This document shows, in pieces, positions 17,467-25,260 of a stretch of DNA of 64,000 nt; within the stretch, counting starts at the first letter, position 1, and every line of letters starts with the position of its first letter. The notes beneath the pieces were generated by a model that was given only the letters and a program-made list of their open reading frames with translations, was not told the DNA's origin and did no database searches. Origin of the DNA: Ramlibacter albus. Its GTDB lineage: Bacteria; Pseudomonadota; Gammaproteobacteria; Burkholderiales; Burkholderiaceae_C. The translations under genes and the position numbers were made by a program. The DNA is taken from the NCBI RefSeq assembly GCF_014297445.1, contig NZ_JACORU010000001.1, forward strand, positions 1 through 64,000. Direction: 5' to 3'.

Positions 17467-18847
17467 GGACTTCTTCAAGGCCTTGCGCGGCAGCGACCTG
17501 GAGGTCAGCCTGAACGCGCAGATCGACGCCGCGCGCGCCGCGTCGCTCGTCGGCTGGTCACAGCGCGACCTGCTGAAGTCGGCACTGGGCGCCACCCTCG
17601 CCAAGACACTGCCCGATCTCGCGATCTTCGACGATCTATTCGATCGGTTCTTCCGCTTCGACTCTTTCGGTACGGGTGCGCCGGCAGGCCGTCCGACTCC
17701 AGGCGTGGCGCAGGACCAGGCGCAATCGCGCGAGTCCGGTGGCCAGGGCGACGGTGGCCCGGGCGGCTGCCATGGGAGCGCGGGACAGGCGCTGTCGCAA
17801 CTCCTGCTGTCGGGCGATTCGGTCGCGCTGTCGCGCCGCATGCAACAGGCCGCGCGCGACGTCGGGCTCACGGACATCTGGTTCTTCACGCAGAAGGGCC
17901 ACTACACGCAGAAGATCCAGCAGGCAATGGGCCTGGAACTGCTGGACCGCGAGATCAGCGATGCGCGCCGCCAGGCGCTTGCGCCGCAGCGCATGGCCGA
18001 TCTGGAAGTGGCGCGCAAGCGGTTGTTCAACGAGGTGCGCAACTTCGTCGAGCGCAAGCTGTCGATGTACGGGACGGCGCCGACACGCGAGCTGCACGAC
18101 GAATTCCTGCAGTCCCAGAAGCTGTCCAACATCGACCGCCGCGACTTCGCGCGGATGCACGAGATCGTGCGCAAGATCGCGCGCCGCCTGGCCGAGCGTC
18201 ACGCGCGCCGCAGGCGGCGCGAGCAGCGCGGCCTGCTCGATTTCCGCCGCACGCAACGGGCCAACGCGGCTTATGGCGGAGTCCTGTTCGAGACCCACTG
18301 GCGCAGCACGCGCATCGAGAGGCCCAAGGTCGTGGCGATCTGCGACGTGAGTGGCTCGGTGCGCCAATACGCGCGCTTCCTGCTGCTGTTCCTGTACAGC
18401 CTCGACGAACTGCTCTCGGACGTACAGACCCTCGCATTCACCAACCATCTTGTCGACGTCAGCGCGACGTTCGAATCGCTGCCGGTGGAACAGGCGGTCG
18501 ACCGGGTGTTGCATGCCGTTGGAGGCTCAGGCACCGATTACGGACAAATGCTGCTCGACCTCGACGAGCAGCTGATGCACCGGATCGACCGCCGGACGAC
18601 TGTTCTCGTGCTGGGTGACGCGCGCAACAACCGGGGTCATCCCCGCACCGAGGTCATGAAGACTCTGCATGGACGCGCACGCCGCGTCATCTGGCTCAAC
18701 CCCGAACCCCGCTCGTTCTGGGGGCTGGGCGACTCGGAGATGAAGCGATACGCGCCCTATTGCCACATCGCGCGGGAATGCAATTCGCTGCGCCACCTCG
18801 AGCGCACCCTTGACGAGCTGCTTCGTTCGAGCAACGCGAGCGCATGA
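17450..18847 (+). CDS. VWA domain protein, CoxE-like, 465 aa
   Basis: An N-terminal helical region is followed by a Gly/Ala/Ser-rich linker (about residues 75-112), a basic middle region (HARRRRREQR near 251-260), and a C-terminal von Willebrand A domain. The metal site is complete: DVSGS at 299-303, a Thr in GGSGTDYG, and an Asp in LVLGDARNN. This is the CoxE/YeaD2-like type that pairs with MoxR ATPases, and it probably grips the client protein. Its start at 17450 lies within the end of moxR, so the two are co-translated. The pairing inside a carboxylase/ACAD operon is unusual. Confidence 0.88.
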   Translation: MQETLEDFFKALRGSDLEVSLNAQIDAARAASLVGWSQRDLLKSALGATLAKTLPDLAIFDDLFDRFFRFDSFGTGAPAGRPTPGVAQDQAQSRESGGQGDGGPGGCHGSAGQALSQLLLSGDSVALSRRMQQAARDVGLTDIWFFTQKGHYTQKIQQAMGLELLDREISDARRQALAPQRMADLEVARKRLFNEVRNFVERKLSMYGTAPTRELHDEFLQSQKLSNIDRRDFARMHEIVRKIARRLAERHARRRRREQRGLLDFRRTQRANAAYGGVLFETHWRSTRIERPKVVAICDVSGSVRQYARFLLLFLYSLDELLSDVQTLAFTNHLVDVSATFESLPVEQAVDRVLHAVGGSGTDYGQMLLDLDEQLMHRIDRRTTVLVLGDARNNRGHPRTEVMKTLHGRARRVIWLNPEPRSFWGLGDSEMKRYAPYCHIARECNSLRHLERTLDELLRSSNASA

Positions 18848-18854
18848 GCCCGAC

Positions 18855-19352
18855 ATGAAGCCTGCCCTCCCATCCTTTCACGAACTGCCGCCGCATGTGG
18901 CCGACGCATTCTGGGCGCGCTGGGGCAGCAATACCTTCCTGAGCGCACAGGGGCTCGATCTCGAGATCGTCGGCGTGGGTCGGTCGATCGTGCACCTGCG
19001 GCAGCCCACCGCCGAGCAACGCGGAGGCGCCGGCTCGGCCGAGGTGATCAACGGCGGGGTCATCGCGTACATGTTCGATGCAGCGCTCGGCTGCGCCATC
19101 GCTTCAGCCAACCTGGCGCGACCGGAGATGCGCATGGCAGACCCGCGGGAGCTGCGCCAATCGACCATCAACCTCGACATCAGCTACGTCCAGGCGGCTG
19201 CCGGGCCGGCATTCCAGGCGCACGGGGAAGTCGTGCGCGCCGGGCGCGGCGTCGCGTTCGCAGAAGGCCGGCTGCTTGATGCAACGGGCGGCATCTGCGC
19301 CACGGCCAAGGGCATCTGGCGCGTCTCTTTGCCGCGGCCCGCAAGCCGATGA
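18855..19352 (+). CDS. PaaI-type hotdog thioesterase, 165 aa
   Basis: Hotdog-fold acyl-CoA thioesterase of the PaaI/YdiI group. The signature NGGVIAYMFDAALGCA lies at 67-82, with the likely acidic residue Asp75. It is followed by TINLDISYVQAA and a VVRAGRGVAFAEGRL strand. It may release CoA from stalled intermediates or hydrolyse a pathway product. ATG at 18855 lies 7 bp after the VWA gene, and its TGA overlaps the first in-frame ATG (19349) of the next frame. Confidence 0.85.
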   Translation: MKPALPSFHELPPHVADAFWARWGSNTFLSAQGLDLEIVGVGRSIVHLRQPTAEQRGGAGSAEVINGGVIAYMFDAALGCAIASANLARPEMRMADPRELRQSTINLDISYVQAAAGPAFQAHGEVVRAGRGVAFAEGRLLDATGGICATAKGIWRVSLPRPASR

Positions 19353-19378
19353 ACACCTTGAAACCGAAAGGAAGTGGC

Positions 19379-21160
19379 ATGGGGAAAGACACCCTTCGCA
19401 TTGGCTGCGCATCCGGCTTTTGGGGCGACAGCGAGTTCGCGGCCGCGCAGCTCGTCGAACGCGGTGAGATTGACGTGCTGGTCTTCGATTACCTGGCGGA
19501 GATCACGATGTCGTTGCTCACTCGCGCCAAGGCAAAGGACCCGACGCTGGGCTACGCCCCCGATTTCGTTGGCACCATCAAGCCGCTCATGAAGCAGCTC
19601 AAGTCACGCGGCATCCGCGTGATCGCCAACGCCGGTGGTGTGAACCCCTCTGCCTGCCGGGACGCGCTCGTGGCGGCTGCACAGGCCGAGGGGGTCGACC
19701 TGAAGATCGCCGCCGTCCTGGGTGATGACCTGATGCCCCTGGTGGAGCAGCTCAAAGCAGCGGGCGTGAAGGAAATGTTCTCCGGTGCCCCATTCCCTTC
19801 CAGGGTGATGAGCGCCAACGCCTACCTGGGCGCCTTCCCGATCGCCGCCGCCCTGGCCGCAGGCGCGGACATCGTCGTCACCGGCCGCTGCGTGGACAGC
19901 GCTGTCACGCTGGCACCTCTGATCGCGAACTTCGGCTGGACAGCCGACGACCTGGACCAGCTCGCGCAGGGCAGTCTGGCCGGCCACCTGATCGAGTGCG
20001 GGACGCAGGCGAGCGGCGGAAACTACACCGATTGGGAAAGCGTTCCCGGTTGGGACGACATGGGCTTTCCGATCGCGGAGTGCCGCGCGGATGGAAGCTT
20101 CGTGATCACCAAGCCCGCAGGCACGGGGGGACTCGTCGCCCCTTCGACCGTCGGCGAGCAGATGCTTTACGAGATCGGCGACCCGCGCGCCTACATCCTG
20201 CCGGACGTCGTATGCGACTTCACTGCCGTCACGCTGGCGCAGGCCGGCACCGACCGCGTCGAAGTGCGGGGCGCGCGCGGTCGTCCGCCGACCGACCATG
20301 CGAAGGTGAGCGTAACGCACGCCGACGGCTTCCGCGCCATGAGCCTCTTTATGATCGGCGGCATCGACGCAGGACCGAAAGCGCACCGCGTCGGCGCGGC
20401 GATGCTGGCCCGCCTGCGGCGCAAGTTCGCCGAGCGGGACTGGCCCGACTTCACCGAAGCCAGCGTCGAAGCCATCGGCGCCGAAGACACTTACGGCCCT
20501 CGCGCAAGGTCGAACGCGCGCGAGGTCATGCTCAAGGTCGGCGTTCGCCACCCATTGAAGGACGCGCTGGAGCTTTTCTCGCGCGAAGTCGCGCCGATGG
20601 CGCTGATGTCCGCGCCTGCCATCACCGGCTTCACCGGCGGCAGACCGAAGGTGCAACCCGTGGTCCGGCTTTTCTCCTGCCTGGTGCCGAAGTCGCGACT
20701 TGCTGTCAGCATCGACATGGGCGCTCAGATCGTGGCCGCGCCGCCGCTCGGCGGCGTCCCGTTCGACTCCGCCGCGTTGCGTGACGTTGGCGGACCGTTG
20801 CCCGACGCGAACGCGTTCGCGCGTGGATCGCGCGACGTGCCGCTAGCGCAACTAGCCTGGGGCCGCAGCGGCGACAAGGGCGACTCGGCGAACATCGGCA
20901 TCATTGCACGCCGGCCCGCCTACCTGCCCTTCATCCGCGCGGCCATCACCGAGCAAGCCGTGGCCCGCTGGTTCGCGCACCTCGCGCGGGGAGCCGTTCG
21001 CCGCTACGACCTACCCGGCATCCACGCCATCAATTTCACGCTGCAGGAAGCGCTCGGCGGAGGCGGAATTGCTTCGGTGCGCATGGACTCGCAAGGCAAG
21101 GCCTACGCGCAAATGCTGCTCGACCACCCCGTGACGATCCCCGCCGACCTGGCCATCTGA
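19379..21160 (+). CDS. AtuA-like (DUF1446) acyclic terpene utilization family protein, 593 aa
   Basis: Homologue of AtuA, a protein needed for growth on citronellol/geraniol-type terpenes whose reaction is not established. The N-terminal DUF1446 domain starts RIGCASGFWGDSEFAA and includes VFDYLAEITMSLL, VIANAGGVNPSACRDAL, VTGRCVDSAVTLAPL and GIDAGPKAHR. The C-terminal domain carries AWGRSGDKGDSANIGIIARR and HAINFTLQEALGGGG. ATG 19379 has GGAAG 6-10 bp upstream and matches the usual N-terminus. An ATG at 19349 overlapping the previous stop is the alternative. Together with the GCC-like carboxylase and ACADs it points to isoprenoid-type chemistry. Confidence 0.92.
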   Translation: MGKDTLRIGCASGFWGDSEFAAAQLVERGEIDVLVFDYLAEITMSLLTRAKAKDPTLGYAPDFVGTIKPLMKQLKSRGIRVIANAGGVNPSACRDALVAAAQAEGVDLKIAAVLGDDLMPLVEQLKAAGVKEMFSGAPFPSRVMSANAYLGAFPIAAALAAGADIVVTGRCVDSAVTLAPLIANFGWTADDLDQLAQGSLAGHLIECGTQASGGNYTDWESVPGWDDMGFPIAECRADGSFVITKPAGTGGLVAPSTVGEQMLYEIGDPRAYILPDVVCDFTAVTLAQAGTDRVEVRGARGRPPTDHAKVSVTHADGFRAMSLFMIGGIDAGPKAHRVGAAMLARLRRKFAERDWPDFTEASVEAIGAEDTYGPRARSNAREVMLKVGVRHPLKDALELFSREVAPMALMSAPAITGFTGGRPKVQPVVRLFSCLVPKSRLAVSIDMGAQIVAAPPLGGVPFDSAALRDVGGPLPDANAFARGSRDVPLAQLAWGRSGDKGDSANIGIIARRPAYLPFIRAAITEQAVARWFAHLARGAVRRYDLPGIHAINFTLQEALGGGGIASVRMDSQGKAYAQMLLDHPVTIPADLAI

Positions 21161-21191
21161 CAACCGAACAGTCTGAACCGGAGCCGAATCC

Positions 21192-22388
21192 ATGACTGCC
21201 ATGACACCACCGACCGGCCGCACGACGGCCTCCTCGATCATCCAGTCGCGCATCCGCGATATCCAGGAAGCCGCCCGCGGCGTCACGAAGCAGTACCCCC
21301 GCAGCTACATCCTCCAGTGCATCAAGGAGGACCGTTTCCCCGACGAGCTGTGGCGTGAGCTTGGCAAGTTCGGCCTGCTGGGCCTTTCGATTCCCGAGGA
21401 ACATGGGGGCTCCGGCGGCGGCGTGCTCGAGATCACCGCACTCAACGAGGCCCTGGCGCTGGCGGGCGTTCCCACGCTGTTCCTCGTCGTGACGGGCCTC
21501 GGCCGAGTGCCAATCGTGAGGCACGGCACGGCTGACCAGATCGCCAAGTACGTCACTCCCACCTGCACCGGCGAGAAGAAGCTTTGCTTCGCGATCACGG
21601 AGCCCAACGCCGGCACGAACAGCTTCGCGATGTCCACGCTGGCGACACCCGCCGCCGGTGGAGGCTGGAGGCTGAGCGGTCAGAAGGTCTTCATCTCCGG
21701 CGCGCGCGATGCCGACTTCATGCTCGTCGTCGCGCGCACCACCAAGGCCGCAGAGGTGAAGCACCGCACGGACGGCATGTCGCTGTTCGTTGTCGACATG
21801 AAGACGCCGGGTATCAAGCTCCAGCAGCTCAACATCCAGGTCGAGACCGCCGAGCGCCAGTACATGGTGTTCTTCGACAATGTCGAGTTGCCGGCCGACG
21901 CGGTCATCGGCGAGCCGGGCAAGGGGGCCAAACTGATGTTCGAGGGGTTGAACTCCGAGCGCCTGCTCGCCGCTGGCGCGGCATTGGGCCTGGGCGACTA
22001 CGCGCTTTCGAAAGCCGTGACCTATGCGAACGACCGCAAGCCCTTCGGCAAGCCGATCGGCAGCTACCAGGCGCTGCAGCACCGGCTGGCCCTGGCGAAG
22101 GCCGAGATCGAAGCGGCCCGGCTGATGACCTATGACGCGGCGGACCGGTTCGACAACGGCGAGGACGCCGGAGCGCACGCAAACATGGCGAAGCTGCTCG
22201 CCTCCCGGGCTGCGGTCGCCGCGATCGACGCCACGCTTCAGGTGCATGGAGGGTACGGCTTCGACCGGGATTACGACGTGGTCACGCTTTGGCCGATGAT
22301 CCGGCTGCTGGAGATCGCGCCCATCAACAATGAGATGCTGATGAACTACGTCGGCGAACACGTGCTCGGACTGCCGAAGTCGTACTGA
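21192..22388 (+). CDS. acyl-CoA dehydrogenase, LGLPKSY-tail subfamily, 398 aa
   Basis: ACAD with an extra N-terminal leader (about 30 residues before the first helix). Motifs are LLGLSIPEEHGGSGGG, FAITEPNAGTNSFAM, SGQKVFISGARDADF, KPFGKPIGSYQALQHRLA and VHGGYGFDRDYDV. The medium-chain catalytic position reads EIAPINNE. The likely base is the Glu in LNSERLLAAG (helix G). It ends LGLPKSY like the ACADs at 6824, 34318, 39714 and 62854. ATG 21192 follows the AtuA-like gene by 31 bp. Confidence 0.93.
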   Translation: MTAMTPPTGRTTASSIIQSRIRDIQEAARGVTKQYPRSYILQCIKEDRFPDELWRELGKFGLLGLSIPEEHGGSGGGVLEITALNEALALAGVPTLFLVVTGLGRVPIVRHGTADQIAKYVTPTCTGEKKLCFAITEPNAGTNSFAMSTLATPAAGGGWRLSGQKVFISGARDADFMLVVARTTKAAEVKHRTDGMSLFVVDMKTPGIKLQQLNIQVETAERQYMVFFDNVELPADAVIGEPGKGAKLMFEGLNSERLLAAGAALGLGDYALSKAVTYANDRKPFGKPIGSYQALQHRLALAKAEIEAARLMTYDAADRFDNGEDAGAHANMAKLLASRAAVAAIDATLQVHGGYGFDRDYDVVTLWPMIRLLEIAPINNEMLMNYVGEHVLGLPKSY

Positions 22389-22392
22389 CGCC

Positions 22393-23175
22393 ATGCAACA
22401 GCACGAATTGAGCGCGGGTGGGCACCGGCTCGCCGCCTTTACGTGGGGGCGGCTCGACGGGGAACATCCGGTGATCGTGATGTTGCACGGCGGGCTGGAC
22501 TGCACGAGCACCTGGCGGGATTTGCCCGAAGCCATCGCGCGCGCGACCGGGCTCGCGGTGATGTCCTACGATCGATGGGGATATGGCGGCTCCGAAGGAT
22601 TCGTCGGCCGCCGCGATCGTTCCTACCGGTTCGAGGAGTCGGGTCCCGTGCTGGGCGAAGTGCTGAAGTTCTTCGCGATTCGACAAGCAGTGATCTTCGG
22701 CCACAGCGACGGGGGAGCCATGGGCATCCTGGCTGCCGCGGCCCACCCAGACACGGTGATCGGCGTCTGTGCTTGTTCCCCGACGGCAGCGGTGGACATC
22801 CCCATGGTGCGCGCGATGTCTTCTGCGCGCGACGCCTTCGAACACGGGGACCTTCGAGACAAGTTGCGCAAACACCATGGCGACAAGACGGACGCGATGT
22901 TCTGGGCATGGTACGAGCCCTGGGCCGACGTGGCCGCAGCTCGCTGGTCGATGGCCGACCAGGTTGCCGCCGTACGCTGCCCGGTCGCGGCCGTCTTCGG
23001 CCAGGACGACGTGTACGGCTGGCGTGCCAGTGCCGGCCTCCTGGTGGATCACGGCCGCATGCCGCTGGAACTGTCGGCATTGCCGGGAGCCGGTCACGAT
23101 CCCCATCACAGGGCTCGGCCGGCGGTGCTGCGTGCGCTCGATCGCGTATTGGTGGCTGCTGGTGCCTTGTCCTGA
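22393..23175 (+). CDS. alpha/beta hydrolase, 260 aa
   Basis: Alpha/beta hydrolase with oxyanion-region HGGLDCTSTW (32-41), nucleophile elbow GHSDGG (Ser105), an acid candidate in FGQDDVYGW, and catalytic His in GAGHDPHH near residue 236. It could hydrolyse an ester, a lactone or a C-C bond of a ring-cleavage product. Sequence alone does not separate these. It sits 4 bp after the preceding ACAD gene and 47 bp before the next, inside the plus operon. Confidence 0.85.
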   Translation: MQQHELSAGGHRLAAFTWGRLDGEHPVIVMLHGGLDCTSTWRDLPEAIARATGLAVMSYDRWGYGGSEGFVGRRDRSYRFEESGPVLGEVLKFFAIRQAVIFGHSDGGAMGILAAAAHPDTVIGVCACSPTAAVDIPMVRAMSSARDAFEHGDLRDKLRKHHGDKTDAMFWAWYEPWADVAAARWSMADQVAAVRCPVAAVFGQDDVYGWRASAGLLVDHGRMPLELSALPGAGHDPHHRARPAVLRALDRVLVAAGALS

Positions 23176-23222
23176 TCGCGGCGCAGTGGGCCGGTGTGTT
23201 CAGCAATGCGGAAGGAAATGAG

Positions 23223-24377
23223 ATGCGCGGCGATCGCGATTTTGGATTCACCGACGAACAACTGATGCTGCGTGACGCCGTGCGCGATTTCGTGCGAAGG
23301 GAGATGCCCGACGCCGAGGCTCGCCGGCACGACCGCGAGAAGATCGCGCCGCTCGCCGCTTTCGACAAGATGGCGGCCCTCGGGTGGCTGGGGGTAGCGA
23401 TCCCGGAGGAATACGGAGGCTCGGGGCTCGGCTTCGTCGAGCTCGGGATCATCCAGGAAGAACTGTCATATGGACTCCTCGAACTCGCAGTGCTGTTCTA
23501 CCGGGCCACGGTGCACGGCGCGCATTCCCTGCTCACCTACGGTAACGAGGCCCAGCGGCGAAAGTACCTTCCCCTCATCGCCGCGGGCAAGTTCAAGTCG
23601 TCGATGAGCCTGACCGAACCGGACGCCGGGTCCGATGCTTCGGCGGTTCGCACGCGCGCCGTGCGCGATGGAGACCACTTCGTGATCAATGGCGCGAAGG
23701 TCTTCAACTCCCAGATTGACCTGGCCGACAGGACCGTGCTGGTCACGAGGACCGATCCAAGTGCCCCAGCGCACAAGGGCATCAGCCTGTTCTTCGTGGA
23801 CCCCAAGAGTCCGGGGGTCAGCATCGAGCGTATCGAGACACTCGCCTTCCGCGCGGTGGGAACCAACCGCGTGACTTACGAAAACGTGCGGGTGCCGCAG
23901 GAAGACCTGCTCGGTGAGCTGAACGGCGGCTGGAAGCAGCTGATGACCAACCTGAACAAGGAACGATTCTCGCTGGCCGCGCAAGTGACCGGGGCCGCGC
24001 AGGCGGCTTTGGACTGCGCACTCCAGTACGCGAAGGACAGGAAGCAGTTCGGCCAGCCGATCGGGAAGTTCCAGGCCATCCAGCACAAGCTGGCCGACAT
24101 GCAGGTGGCCGTCCACACCTCTCGCATGCTGACCTACGATCTCGCCCGCCGCCTCGACGCGGGCATCGATTGCAGGAAGGAAGCGTCGATCGCCAAGGTG
24201 GCTTGCGCCGAGGCCTACTTCCGTGTCGCCGACGAAGGCATGCAGATTCTGGGCGGCTATTCGCTCACGCCCGAGTTTCCGATGGAACGCCACTACCGCG
24301 ACTCGCGCCTGATGCGCATAGGCGGCGGCACCAGCGAGGTGATGCGCACCTCGATTGCCAAGGATCTCGGCCTCTGA
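23223..24377 (+). CDS. acyl-CoA dehydrogenase, 384 aa
   Basis: Canonical ACAD: FGFTDEQLMLRDAVRDFVRR, LGVAIPEEYGGSGLG, MSLTEPDAGSDASAVRT, INGAKVFNSQIDLAD, KQFGQPIGKFQAIQHKLADM, ILGGYSLTPEFPMERHYRD. The C-terminal site is RIGGGTSEVM (Gly where MCAD has Glu), and the candidate base is the Glu of NLNKERFSLAAQ. ATG at 23223 is preceded by GGAAGGAAATGAG. The frame extending back to 22443 is a shadow of the hydrolase. It is the last gene of the plus operon. Confidence 0.93.
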   Translation: MRGDRDFGFTDEQLMLRDAVRDFVRREMPDAEARRHDREKIAPLAAFDKMAALGWLGVAIPEEYGGSGLGFVELGIIQEELSYGLLELAVLFYRATVHGAHSLLTYGNEAQRRKYLPLIAAGKFKSSMSLTEPDAGSDASAVRTRAVRDGDHFVINGAKVFNSQIDLADRTVLVTRTDPSAPAHKGISLFFVDPKSPGVSIERIETLAFRAVGTNRVTYENVRVPQEDLLGELNGGWKQLMTNLNKERFSLAAQVTGAAQAALDCALQYAKDRKQFGQPIGKFQAIQHKLADMQVAVHTSRMLTYDLARRLDAGIDCRKEASIAKVACAEAYFRVADEGMQILGGYSLTPEFPMERHYRDSRLMRIGGGTSEVMRTSIAKDLGL

Positions 24378-24382
24378 CGGCA

Positions 24383-24412
24383 CCGGCCGATCGCCGAGCG
24401 GGATCGAGCCGG
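24383..24412. terminator. possible bidirectional hairpin terminator
   Basis: A ten-base stem (CCGGCCGATC pairing with GATCG-A-GCCGG, with one bulged A) and a 9-base loop lie between convergent genes ending at 24377 (plus) and 24414/24492 (minus). There is no strong U-tract. Confidence 0.4.
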
Positions 24413-24491
24413 ATCAAGCCGCGCGGGGGACTTCGCCGGCCAGCGTGATCCGGTGCATGACGCGGCGGTGTCCGTAATAGTCGTTGATGGG

Positions 24492-25241
24492 CTAATGCTG
24501 CGTGCTGCGGTTGTCCCACAGCACCAGCGTGCCAGCTTGCCAGCGCACGCGGCACGTGAATTCTTCCTTGCATTGGTGCGCATGCAGCCACTGCAGGAGC
24601 GGTTTGCTCTCCTCCTCTGTCATGTCCGCGAATCGCACCGTGTGCGCGACGTTCATGAAAAGCGCCCGCCGGCCCGTCTCGGGATGCACGCACACCGCCG
24701 GATGTTCGGCCTCGTAGACTCTCCGATCCGCCTTGCCGGCCTCGGCGATCCGATCCTCGCGCGTGCGCGAGGTGTCGGCCTTCGCCGAGCTGTTGACACA
24801 GCGCATGCCCGCCAGCAGGCGCCGCATTCCGGGAGACAACGCGTCGTGCGCAGCTGCCTGGCTCGCCAACAGCGTGTCGCCGCCCGGTGGCGGCACCTCG
24901 CGCGCCAGCAGCATGGTGGCCATCGGCGGCCTCTGCAGGTAAGTCGTGTCGCTGTGCCAGACGCCGCCGAAATTGACGCGCTCGTGTTCGAGCTTCTTGA
25001 CTTCGATGATCGTGGGGTAGCCCTCCAGTCCCTTCACGAAGGGATATTCGACGGGTTGGCCCACGGTGGCCGCGAAGGCCAGGAACTCATCGCTGGACAA
25101 CTTCTGGCCGCGCAGCACGACCACGCCGTGCTCAAGCCAAACGCGCCGCAGTCCGGCGGCCAATTCCGCATCGGGTGGCCGGCGCAGGTCGACACCCGAC
25201 ACCTCCGCCCCGATGGCGCCGGCGAGTCGCGTGACCTTCAT
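24492..25241 (-). CDS. TauD/TfdA-family 2-oxoglutarate dioxygenase, C-terminus cut by in-frame TAG
   Basis: Fe(II)/2-oxoglutarate-dependent dioxygenase of the TauD/TfdA family (family about 270-290 aa). The iron ligands are present: WHSD (His96, Asp98) and the distal His in WDNRSTQH (His249). Immediately after that His the frame meets TAG at 24494-24492. If read through, the same frame continues 25 residues to TGA at 24414 and contains PINDYYGHRRVMHRITLAG, the conserved end of the family with the Arg that binds 2-oxoglutarate carboxylate. The encoded 249-residue product lacks that Arg and is probably inactive. Causes could be a recent nonsense mutation (for example TTG to TAG) or a sequencing error. 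ATG 25241 is preferred to a TTG inside the upstream ACAD gene. Confidence 0.85.
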   Translation of the reverse strand: MKVTRLAGAIGAEVSGVDLRRPPDAELAAGLRRVWLEHGVVVLRGQKLSSDEFLAFAATVGQPVEYPFVKGLEGYPTIIEVKKLEHERVNFGGVWHSDTTYLQRPPMATMLLAREVPPPGGDTLLASQAAAHDALSPGMRRLLAGMRCVNSSAKADTSRTREDRIAEAGKADRRVYEAEHPAVCVHPETGRRALFMNVAHTVRFADMTEEESKPLLQWLHAHQCKEEFTCRVRWQAGTLVLWDNRSTQH

Positions 25242-25260
25242 CGCCGCTGCGTTGTCCTCG

